A stretch of DNA of 64,000 nucleotides from positions 868,001 to 932,000 of the forward strand of contig NC_088956.1 in the NCBI RefSeq assembly GCF_010111755.1, in the 5' to 3' direction. This document shows positions 37,926 through 46,308 of this stretch, one piece after another. The translations under genes were made by a program, and so were the position numbers. Source of the DNA: Nakaseomyces glabratus. Lineage: Eukaryota; Ascomycota; Saccharomycetes; Saccharomycetales; Saccharomycetaceae. Numbering within the stretch: position 1 is the first letter of the stretch; the number at the start of each line of letters is the position of its first letter. The notes beneath the pieces are model-generated. The model ran no database searches and had not been told where the DNA came from. It saw only the letters and a program-made list of their open reading frames with translations.

Positions 37926-38671
37926 TCAGTTGGCATTGATGTGGACTTCCGTGGTTGGTTTTGTAACTGCTTCTAGCAGCAAATCCACAACCTGTTTCTT
38001 CTTCGATTCGACGGTCTTCTTAATCTCGTCAAGTTCAGATTGGACCTCGGCATCGGCTTTCTTCTCGAGTTCTTGTACACCACCTGCGTTGTTACTCTCG
38101 AAATCCTTCAATTCTTGTTCCTTCTTTGCTTTGTAGTTCTCTATCTCTTTGGAAGCATCAAGCTTGGCTTGCTTGATCTTTTCTTGTCTATATTTTCTAG
38201 CCTCTGTTACTATTTCATGGGCTTCCTTTTCAGCCTTCAGAAGCGTGGCGATACCGTTCTTTTGTGACTGTTGATAACCATTTAAAATCCTCAGCTCTCT
38301 CTCTCTCTCGCTTTCATTTAATGCATAGACATAACAACATACTAATAGTAGATATATAGGGGTTTTATAGAGTACACTTAAGAGTGCCACACCCCCCTTC
38401 TCACTTCTAGACTACACAGTCGCGGTTATCACAAAAGTCCTTGCTTGTTAACATTGAAAGATAAGAGATTTCATATCCAGATTTAAGTTGATGTTAGTAT
38501 ATCCAATTCTTGGACTATCTCAATACTATCTGTCTTAACTAGCTGCCATGCTCTTGTTACGGAATTGGGCTTTCAAGGTTTCCCCCTTATGGATAATCTC
38601 AAAGACTGTTCCGCAGCGCACAGCAAACAGCATCAAACAATTCATTGATATACATGTCTTGCACATACCAT
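37926..38671 (-). CDS. VMA10: V-ATPase subunit G, first exon only the ATG (spliced)
   Basis: Peripheral-stalk subunit G (Vma10) of the vacuolar proton pump. Exon 1 is 38669-38671, just the start codon, directly followed by GTATGT at 38668. Exon 2 is 37926-38267, after CAACAG. Joined: 345 nt, 114 aa, the same length as yeast Vma10, starting MSQKNGIATLLKAEKEAHEIV. The protein is a charged coiled coil (KARKYRQEKIKQAKLDA-like, then KNAGGVQELEKKA-type block near residue 60) ending VHINAN. The unspliced frame from 38390 gives a false 154-aa N-terminal extension with a hydrophobic start. Divergent from BCD1. Confidence 0.93.
38268..38668 (-). other. VMA10: Spliceosomal intron of VMA10
   Basis: 401-nt intron: GTATGT at 38668-38663, the only exact TACTAAC at 38499-38493, and 3' splice site CAACAG ending at 38268. 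The branch adenosine to AG distance is ~226 nt. The interval includes a CT/GA-repeat and many skipped AGs. Assignment of splice sites rests on the exact 114-aa product. Confidence 0.82.
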
Positions 38672-38849
38672 GATCTCTCTAGTTAGTATTTAGTTGGCTT
38701 CTATATATGAGGTCCCTCCAATCTAGCTTTGTTCATCGATTACTGTTCTGACTGTTAGCTACTTCTATCCTTTTCTAATCTTCCTGCCTTTTCCAACTGA
38801 CTTCCCGGCTTTGTTCAAAATCCCACAGAAGAGCGAGACAATGGGTCTC

Positions 38850-38859
38850 TGAAAAATTT
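38850..38859 (+). promoter_or_regulatory. RRPE element upstream of BCD1
   Basis: TGAAAAATTT, the ribosomal-RNA-processing element core (Stb3 site), 34 bp before a PAC element. Confidence 0.65.
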
Positions 38860-38892
38860 AAACATCTTCCAACTTGTGCAATACGATGCGAT

Positions 38893-38900
38893 GCGATGAG
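38893..38900 (+). promoter_or_regulatory. PAC element upstream of BCD1
   Basis: Exact GCGATGAG (Dot6/Tod6 site), ~140 bp before the BCD1 ATG. RRPE plus PAC is the standard signature of ribosome-biogenesis genes, which fits Bcd1's role. Confidence 0.7.
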
Positions 38901-39038
38901 TTAAGTTTAATGGTTAGCTTTCGAGAAGAGATACGTACATCTGGTAGCTATAAACCTTACGAAAGAGAACTGTATAAGGTAGTCGGACTCAAACTGGATA
39001 CAGGAAACATTAGTAGCAAAAATTAGGTTTCAAAACAG

Positions 39039-40151
39039 ATGGGATTGTGTGAAGTTTGCAATGTGGAAGAGTTTAAATATAAGTGCCCAAGGTGTTTTAA
39101 GAAGACTTGTTCGTTAGCATGTAGTAAGCAGCACAAAGCAGATGAAAGCTGTAGTGGAAAAAGTCACGATCCCACAGCATATATACCTAGAACCGATATC
39201 AAGGAAGCCGATGATGAGAATCATGAGAGTAATATATTAGTTCAGAGAGATTATAATTACTTGATCAATATGCGGCGTGAGGTTGAAGTTCAAATTGATG
39301 ATAGCAAAAGGAAGAATAAAAGAATACTGAGAGAGATTTACGATCCTTACATGGCCAATAAGCGTCAAAGAGGGAACTCAGACAATAGCAGTAGATTGAT
39401 CCGAAGGGGTGTTTCTTGTTTAATGCTTCCAAAAGGTATGCAAAGATCGCTACAGAATAAGAGTAAATGGGATAATTCATTAAACCAATTTACCTGGACC
39501 ATTGAATGGGTCTTATGTGGAGACGGTGACACGGTGACACATTTGACACATCGAGCTAAGGAAAACGAAAGCGTGGTGGAGGGTATCAGTAAAATAGTCT
39601 TTAATAAGATACAAACTTTCTACAAAATCGAAAACGGAGATGGGGATGAAACTCAAGCTGTACTATCTAGAGAAGACAGAATCGCTTTGATCAAGGATTA
39701 TAATCTTGAGTTCTATATCAAATGGTTCCCTTACAACTCAACGGAAATGTCTGATTCTCGCAACCTTATAAGGATTGATGCAGTCAATTCAACATTAGGT
39801 GATGTCTTCAAAAACAGAACAGTTATTGAGTTCCCAACCATATATATCACAAAGAGTGCGCAAGAATTGCCTAAAGGTTTCAAAGTTATGATAGAAGAGA
39901 AGGGATCCGCCCCCGGGGCGGAGGAAAATTCAAGGGTGAATGTTGCAGGGTCAGGTTCATCTTCTGATACTGAAACGGATGATAGTGATGCTGAGCCAGA
40001 AGAAGAGAGCTCAAAGCAAGATAATACCCAGAATAAAAATGTAGTCGTAGAGAATGTGAGCGAAGCAACTGCTACTGTTGATAAGGACACATCTGATGAA
40101 GAAGATGATGATTACAATCCAGGAGTGTCGCTTGATTTTCTAATGAGTTGA
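39039..40151 (+). CDS. BCD1: Box C/D snoRNP assembly factor, HIT zinc finger
   Basis: 370-aa nuclear protein (366 in S. cerevisiae YHR040W) needed for accumulation of box C/D snoRNAs. The N-terminal zf-HIT domain shows CEVCNVEEFKYKCPRC and CSLACSKQHK with six-plus Cys/His ligands within residues 4-40. RRGVSCLMLPKGMQRSLQNKSKWD near 123-146 is the conserved Bcd1 core; FPTIYI follows near 267. The C-terminal tail is acidic and ends DDDYNPGVSLDFLMS, closely matching yeast. Functionally linked to snR18 elsewhere in the window, which is a client class. Confidence 0.96.
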   Translation: MGLCEVCNVEEFKYKCPRCFKKTCSLACSKQHKADESCSGKSHDPTAYIPRTDIKEADDENHESNILVQRDYNYLINMRREVEVQIDDSKRKNKRILREIYDPYMANKRQRGNSDNSSRLIRRGVSCLMLPKGMQRSLQNKSKWDNSLNQFTWTIEWVLCGDGDTVTHLTHRAKENESVVEGISKIVFNKIQTFYKIENGDGDETQAVLSREDRIALIKDYNLEFYIKWFPYNSTEMSDSRNLIRIDAVNSTLGDVFKNRTVIEFPTIYITKSAQELPKGFKVMIEEKGSAPGAEENSRVNVAGSGSSSDTETDDSDAEPEEESSKQDNTQNKNVVVENVSEATATVDKDTSDEEDDDYNPGVSLDFLMS

Positions 40152-40592
40152 TTTTTGATATTATTCATATATTCATATAATTTATAGATTTGCACTTACA
40201 AATTTTATCAGCATTACGTTTAGTTTCTAGACATATGATAACTCTTATTTTATATTAACCGCTCATCGATGTTTCAAAGATTTGCGTACAACATTTGTTT
40301 AAATTCAAGTGCCAATTATATAGTCGAAAAGTTATATTAGTAACGTTTTGAATTGAAATCAATGTACACAGACAGGCCTATATATATATATCAAGGATAA
40401 AAATATATAGTCTAATTTTGGTTTTGATATAGGTGCTATAGTTCATGCAAGAGAGCACTAACTAAAAGAGAATTTATGGTTTTTTATATTATTGAAATGA
40501 CAATTGGTTTGAGTACTTGCGATGCTCTATATTGCTTGTGAAAAGAATTAAAAAGATAAATAAACACTAGTTAATGAAGAGTTGGAAAGTGT
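40152..40592. other. Intergenic, convergent BCD1 / RPS4
   Basis: 441 bp of AT-rich 3'-end sequence with a TA run at ~40380. No gene seen. Confidence 0.5.
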
Positions 40593-41930
40593 TTATAAAC
40601 CTTGTTGAGCTCTTCTTCTGTCACGTTCTTCAGCAATGGTCAACTTGATACCCTTACCCTTTGGCAAGGAGATGTATGGCTTACCTTGTTCACCGATAAC
40701 GAAAACGTTGTTCAATCTGGTGACGAAAGTGTTGTCCAAGGAGTCCTTGACGTGAACCAAGTCGAAACCACCATCGTGTCTTTCCTTGTGAACGATGGTA
40801 CCGATACGACCCAAGTTACGACCACCGGTGATGTAGACCAACTTACCAATGTCGAACTTGATGTAGTCAGTGATCTTACCGGAAGCCAAGTCGACCTTGA
40901 CGGTGTCATTGACCTTGATGTTTGGGTCTGGGTATCTGATAGTTCTACCATCGTCAGTGACAACGTATGGAACACCCTTCTTACCCAATTGGACCTTCTT
41001 GACCTTACCCAACTTGTAGGAAGCTTCTTCGTCAGTGATACGGTGGACAGCGAATCTACCCTTGACGTCGTAGACCAATCTGAAGTTTTCGTTGGTAGCT
41101 TCCAAGGTGATAACATCCATGAAACCAGCTGGGTAGGTAGCGTCAGTTCTGACCTTACCGTCAACCTTAACATGACGTTGCATCATGATAGCCTTAACTT
41201 CACGACCGTTCAAAGCGTACTTTAATCTGTTTCTCAAGAAAACGATCAATGGTAGGGATTCACGCAACTTGTGTGGACCAGCGGATGGTCTTGGGGCGTA
41301 ACAGCCGGACAACTTGTCCAACAACCAGTGGTGTGGAGCTGCTAATCTCTTTAGATGCTTCTTTCTGTTGGTATTGAGATTATGGAAAACTCATTTCTGG
41401 TCAATTTAGCTATCAAGTAAAAGATAGTTAAGATGATCATGAGTAAACAATAAAGTATAATGTTAGTAAACGATTCATTGGAAGTTATTCTTACTGTATT
41501 TGTTATTAGCGATGCGCATTTGTATCTGGTATATTTGTGGTACAACTTTTTTCATGGTCATCCATCACAGGAAAGAAAAATTTTGTATTTACACTCAATA
41601 GGAAAATTCAACTGTGTCATAACTCATAGTATTTCATTCGTCTATATCAATCGTTGGCTTGGTAATACTTATGACTTATCGGTACAGCATCAATTTTAGT
41701 TCATAACATAATACTTTGCACAGCTGAAGGGAGTTATCTTTGTAAGTTTCATTGGTTGATAATCTAAATATTTTAAAATTTCTTGATTTGCAGTATGACA
41801 CATTAATTGTTATCTAATTTCAGTTAAGCTACTGGTCAAAGCGCCTTTTTAATAGTATAGCTCATCCTCTAAAACAAACAGTATTAATCTATAGCATTCG
41901 TTGGTTTATAACATACGGTCCTCTAGCCAT
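40593..41930 (-). CDS. RPS4B: 40S ribosomal protein eS4 (spliced, two exons)
   Basis: Structural protein of the small subunit. Exon 1 is 41917-41930 (14 nt, MARG plus two bases); exon 2 is 40593-41364. Joined 786 nt, 261 aa, as in yeast. The sequence is nearly invariant: [20 protein letters not shown] at the junction, the S4-like RNA-binding core, the KOW motif [13 protein letters not shown] near residue 175, and the end [10 protein letters not shown]. Very strong codon bias. The 5' splice site GTATGT and branch TACTAAC are exact. Position beside HTM1 suggests the YHR203C (RPS4B) locus; the two yeast copies encode the same protein, so the A/B symbol is positional only. Confidence 0.97.
41365..41916 (-). 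other. RPS4B: Spliceosomal intron of RPS4
   Basis: 552-nt intron: GTATGT at 41916-41911, TACTAAC at 41468-41462, and AACAG ending at 41365. The branch-to-AG distance is ~98 nt. A hairpin TTAACTATC/GATAGCTAA with one mismatch and an 8-base loop sits between (41406-41431) and places a nearer AG inside its stem. Confidence 0.92.
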
Positions 41931-43873
41931 CTTTACTTCAACGTTGGTGTTCTTCGGTGGTGTTACAAAAGAAGTATTATAATTAACACTAACTTGAGAT
42001 ATATACTTAACTTTTAATTGCAAGTGGAACTTATTTCAAGATTTTTTTATTCAGAAACTTACTAGTTTCCCCCATCGTACTGTGATCCTAGCGTTTTACT
42101 TTTCCAATCATCTCTGGGGTCCTTGCGTCGTCAAAGGTTTTTCGCAATTCCCACACTGGCATTACCCCGGCACACGGGCAAAGCAGAACTCACCTGTCGC
42201 GCTAGGTAACTCCAACCCACCAGAGACAGGAAGCACTAGGCTGGCAGGAGCTGGCATGCTGCCCACACGAAGAGGCCAGCTAGAAGGAATTCTCATTGGT
42301 GGAAGGAGGAGGGTAAAGAGGAATCCCCGTTGCATCGAGGGCCTCAGAGAGAAATGAAACTCGGTCTATTTACAAGTGCAGCATCCACAAGGGAAGTAGA
42401 CTACAGGCCAAAGCAAAACGAAAAAGGATGAGTTAGGCAGAAGTGGCAACAACACAGAAGGGTGAACCTAAGCAGCCCAAAGGGTAGGGACTGGAAGTTG
42501 GGGACTACTTAGGCAGACACAATCTACTACACCCCCCCACTGGCAAAAGGAGAAACCCTACTGGAACCACACTTGCAAGAACATCACTGGCTAGACCAGA
42601 CTACAATCAAAGAGAGTAGGCAGAGAGTGACGGAGCAATACCTTTTCCTCCAATGTTTCACCTCTTACTGAAAAGTTGGTGTAGAGCGGTTTACACACAC
42701 AACTGAATTTGCACCCACAACCAGCTGAAGAGACCGCAAACAAAACAGAGCCAGAGGCGTACGAAACAGCGGGTTTGTTGTGCAGCTACAATATCCTCAA
42801 GTCCTCCCTCCAGGTTCTAGTGCAAACTACAAGTAGAAAATAAAAACTAAAGAAAAAAGCTACAAAATAAATCTGATGTATGGGTGTTCATGTTTGAAAA
42901 AATCGTCACAAAACTTCACCAATTGTAACAACTCACGAATATGTAGGCGTGCCGTCCTAAACTTGTCAGCCTCGCTCTTCCACTTTAATCGTGATCAATC
43001 GGATCGAGTATGTCAACCCAATCCGTGGTAGTTTTGATTTTTGTTAAGAGGTTCAATTTCAAAGAAGAAGGGGTTGTGGTGCGGAATAAGTAAGAGAAGA
43101 GGGCAAGAGGAGATCACAGAAGTGCGTTTTCATTTTGAGCCTTCCATAAGTGTGTACTGCTAGGTAGAGACAGGGCCCTTTTTTTTACTTGTTAAGCTAG
43201 TTATAGTTAATAAATTGCTACAGCTTATTAAATCTTACTTCATTGGGTATAACTTACATTTCAAAGAACTTGTTTAGTACAGGATGTTTAAAGCTTTCCA
43301 CAACAATGATCAATTGTAATGCTAGAATTATTTTCTTCTTTCTCAGGAGGATGTATAATCACTTTTATATATTGTGTCATTGTTTTATCGTTACTTGAAG
43401 TGCTGATGGGATGTCATAGGCCATTATCTGGCCTGTGGTATATCTTTCAAAGTAGTTTGTCCCCTGTTTGTAGTAAGTTCATCTTGCATACTATGGCATT
43501 CGTACCTTGAGCAATCGTGATAAGAGTGAGGGCCTATAGCAATGCTCCAGAGCATTCATTCGAATCGCAGTTCTACAAATATGTAGCACATATGGGCATT
43601 TTCTCGCACTTAGAATTGCCGATCCTTTTGCAAATCATCCGACCCTGCGACAATTCTTACTCATGAATCGGTGAAAAAAAATGCAAGAAAGCTGGTGAAT
43701 TTGTCTGGAAAAAAAATCGAATTTGGCAAGGAATATTAAAGGGCCTAACAAATGACTGTTATATATTGGTTGCTATTTCCTACCATTGGTCATTGAGCTA
43801 ATATTACTTTCAATCTTGATGATTCTTTTGAAGAAATCCAATAATCACTTGTTATCCAAATAAATTGTCATAC
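41931..43873. promoter_or_regulatory. Divergent region RPS4 / HTM1
   Basis: 1.94 kb. The block 42080-42360 is unusually GC-rich for an intergenic region and self-complementary; its ORF (42082-42357) has no recognisable domain. A full match to the Rap1 consensus ACACCCRYACAYM is on the minus strand at 42887-42875, ~945 bp from the RPS4 ATG. The rest is AT-rich promoter sequence without a recognised gene. Confidence 0.45.
42875..42887 (-). promoter_or_regulatory. Candidate Rap1 site, RPS4 upstream region
   Basis: The minus strand reads ACACCCATACATC, fitting the Rap1 consensus at all positions. It is farther from the ATG than usual for ribosomal protein genes (~945 bp), so its role is uncertain. 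Confidence 0.4.
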
Positions 43874-43885
43874 ATGCTATGCTGA
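43874..43885 (+). promoter_or_regulatory. Minimal uORF overlapping the HTM1 start codon
   Basis: ATG CTA TGC TGA; its ATG is 5 bases before the HTM1 ATG in another frame, and its stop lies inside the HTM1 coding sequence. Confidence 0.6.
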
Positions 43886-46308
43886 TCACTGTCTTATGGC
43901 TATGCACATTGTGTGTAGTACTGGCGAGACCGGAATTAAATTATAAAGAGCGGACTTTTACCAAATGGGAATTGGATGAATACAAAGCGGAAGTCAAAGA
44001 GTTAATTTATTTTGGACTGGATGAGTATTTAGGCAAAGGGTTTCCTTACGACGAAATAAGGCCAATAAGTTGCAAACCAAAGACAAGGAATTTTAAGGAC
44101 CTTTATGATACTGGAACCAATGATGTGTTAGGAAATTTCACAACGACTCTAATAGACTCTTTGACCACAGTGGCAGTTCTTGGTGATAGAGACAGGTTTA
44201 AGTCCTTAGTCGATTTAGTTGACTCAACTTACCCAAATGGATTTGATATGGATTCTACTGTTCAAGTCTTTGAAACAACAATTAGAATAATAGGTGGTTT
44301 ACTCTCAAGTCACTTGTACGCAACAGACCCAAGTAAGAAGGTATATTTGGGCAAAAAAGATTATAATGGTTGCCTTCTGAAATTGGCAAAAGACATGGGA
44401 GATAGATTATTGCCGTCTTACTTAACCAAGACAGGTTTGCCAGTTCCAAGAATAAATTTGAAATACAAATTTCATGGAATAACACCAGACTTAGTCAACG
44501 AAAACAATGCTGCAGCTCTAAGTTGTCCTATGTTTGAGTTTACATTACTTTCCTATTTAACACATGACGCTAAGTATGAAGAGATCACGAAGTATGCTTT
44601 CAAAAAAACATGGGATTTAAGGTCCGAAATAGGCTTAGTACCGATGTCTTTCAATCCCCAATATTCGTATTCATTTGGAGGCGTAACTGGTATAGGTGCC
44701 TCAATTGATTCGTTTTATGAATACGCACTGAAAGGTTCAATCCTATTTGATGATAATTATCTTCTTGATGTTTGGCATAGTTCATACGATGCAATAAGAA
44801 CTCACGCCAAGGAAGATTGGTATTTTAATACAATCGGAACGAGAGACGGCCATAAAGCCACCAATTGGGTGGATTCCTTGAGTGCTTTTTTCCCCGGATT
44901 GCAAGTTCTGGCTGGAAACATTGAGGACTCGGTTTACCAGCATATGCTGTTTTTGAAATTATGGGATACTTTTGGTGGTATTCCTGAAAGATGGATGATG
45001 GATGGAATATATAGTTTTAGACCGCTAGAACTGCCCTGGTATCCACTGCGTCCAGAGTTTGTTGAATCCACTTATTTCTTATATAGAGCCACCAAGGATC
45101 CTTTTTATCTAAATGTTGGATATCGAATCCTCCAAGATTTCAAATTTAGATTTAAGAAAGAGTGTGGATTTGGTGGTATGCAGGATTTAATTAGTGGTGA
45201 GCCACAAGATAGAATGGAGACATTTGTTTTGAGTGAAACACTAAAGTACTTATACTTATTATTTGATGAAGAAAATGAAATACATGCCGATAGAGGTAAT
45301 ATCATTTTTAGTACAGAGGCCCATCCGATGTGGATTACCTATGAAATGAAAAGAGACTATAATGAAAAGAAGTTCTTCACTGATAAAACCTATTTGGAAC
45401 ACTTAGAAGAGGTTCAACTTTTTGATTGGGATAAAAAACTGAGGGATAATAACGAAAAGAATAAGGAATTGTTGAACAAATATGCAGATGTATTGAAAAG
45501 AATTAACAAGTTTAGAAATAAAACCAAAGAGGAACTTTCTGGCCTGATGAAAGAAAAAAAGGAAGAACTGGAAGAGAATGGCATAGTTGAGTCTCACAAC
45601 GCTGAAATTGGACATAGTCAATTTAAGGACGTGTGTAAGGTAAGCAAATATCGTCAAAATGATGCTGGGTTTTCATTTTCTAATATCATGTCATCATTTA
45701 AAAGAATATCAGAGCCGGAGAGGATATTCAACACAACACTCATAAAGCCTAATTATCTAGATGATTATGCACCATTTGAGTTTGATAAACAGTTCTACGA
45801 TAGGTGGTGTCCACGCAATGCATCATCATCTCTTGCTGCTACAACATTACCATTTGATATTGTTTTAGAACTTCCAGGACAATATGAATTATATCAATAC
45901 CCAAATGGGACTGTTAATGCGATGAAGCTTGGAAACAAAAGGAAGTTACGTCTTGAAAGAATAACTCGTGGCGATATTGACGTGTATGGAGAATTTGTTA
46001 GCGATGCAGATTTCTCTGGAGTTAACTGGGACTTAGTTCGACAAGGAAATGCTAAGTATGAAAATGGCACTGCACTAAAGAATAATAAAAGCCTCTATAG
46101 AGTAGTGAAGATTGATGGTGTTGTTATACCTAGGAAACAAATGCTATTCGTTAATTCCACATTGTTCAAAGAGGTAGTAAGTTTCGAGGAACTTTATGAA
46201 GATCCTGAAATATTGCATAAGAGAGACATCTTACGTGCATTTGGTGTCAATAAGGATGGCTACTTAATTTTCAATGACACCGTTGTAAGCAACTGTAAAA
46301 TTATTTAA
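43879..46308 (+). CDS. HTM1: ER alpha-1,2-mannosidase Htm1/Mnl1 (EDEM)
   Basis: Glycoside hydrolase family 47 enzyme of the ER lumen that trims the N-glycan of misfolded glycoproteins to the Man7 signal read by Yos9 in ERAD (S. cerevisiae YHR204W, 796 aa). The protein has 809 aa. The signal peptide is MLITVLWLCTLCVVLA. GH47 blocks: DLYDTGTNDVLGNFTTTLIDSLTT near residues 75-98, FGGVTGIGASIDSFYEYALKG near 268, PEFVESTYFLYRATKDPFY near 393, ETFVLSETLKYLYLLFDEEN near 449 and FSTEAHPMW near 476. The C-terminal ~300 residues are the fungus-specific extension with several N-glycosylation sequons. No HDEL is seen. Confidence 0.96.
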   Translation: MLITVLWLCTLCVVLARPELNYKERTFTKWELDEYKAEVKELIYFGLDEYLGKGFPYDEIRPISCKPKTRNFKDLYDTGTNDVLGNFTTTLIDSLTTVAVLGDRDRFKSLVDLVDSTYPNGFDMDSTVQVFETTIRIIGGLLSSHLYATDPSKKVYLGKKDYNGCLLKLAKDMGDRLLPSYLTKTGLPVPRINLKYKFHGITPDLVNENNAAALSCPMFEFTLLSYLTHDAKYEEITKYAFKKTWDLRSEIGLVPMSFNPQYSYSFGGVTGIGASIDSFYEYALKGSILFDDNYLLDVWHSSYDAIRTHAKEDWYFNTIGTRDGHKATNWVDSLSAFFPGLQVLAGNIEDSVYQHMLFLKLWDTFGGIPERWMMDGIYSFRPLELPWYPLRPEFVESTYFLYRATKDPFYLNVGYRILQDFKFRFKKECGFGGMQDLISGEPQDRMETFVLSETLKYLYLLFDEENEIHADRGNIIFSTEAHPMWITYEMKRDYNEKKFFTDKTYLEHLEEVQLFDWDKKLRDNNEKNKELLNKYADVLKRINKFRNKTKEELSGLMKEKKEELEENGIVESHNAEIGHSQFKDVCKVSKYRQNDAGFSFSNIMSSFKRISEPERIFNTTLIKPNYLDDYAPFEFDKQFYDRWCPRNASSSLAATTLPFDIVLELPGQYELYQYPNGTVNAMKLGNKRKLRLERITRGDIDVYGEFVSDADFSGVNWDLVRQGNAKYENGTALKNNKSLYRVVKIDGVVIPRKQMLFVNSTLFKEVVSFEELYEDPEILHKRDILRAFGVNKDGYLIFNDTVVSNCKII

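Larger units (their letters stand above)
38672..39038. promoter_or_regulatory. Divergent promoter VMA10 / BCD1
   Basis: 367 bp. It carries the RRPE and PAC elements listed separately. An extra TACTAAC lies on the minus strand just upstream of the VMA10 ATG (about 38688-38682), with no matching splice donor seen. Confidence 0.6.

Noticed and set aside
37926..38390. Unspliced 154-aa reading of VMA10 with a hydrophobic N terminus
   Set aside because: The first ~40 residues are translated intron; splicing from ATG|GTATGT to CAACAG gives the exact 114-aa family length.
40602..41225. 207-codon ORF antisense to RPS4
   Set aside because: It mirrors a highly codon-biased ribosomal protein gene; such antisense frames arise from the codon bias, and it has no domain.
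42082..42357. 91-codon ORF in the GC-rich block upstream of RPS4
   Set aside because: No recognisable protein features; composition explains the open frame.
43540..43590. B-box-like ATTCGAATC, possible tRNA relic
   Set aside because: No acceptor or D-arm pairing could be built; only one tRNA is supported in the window.
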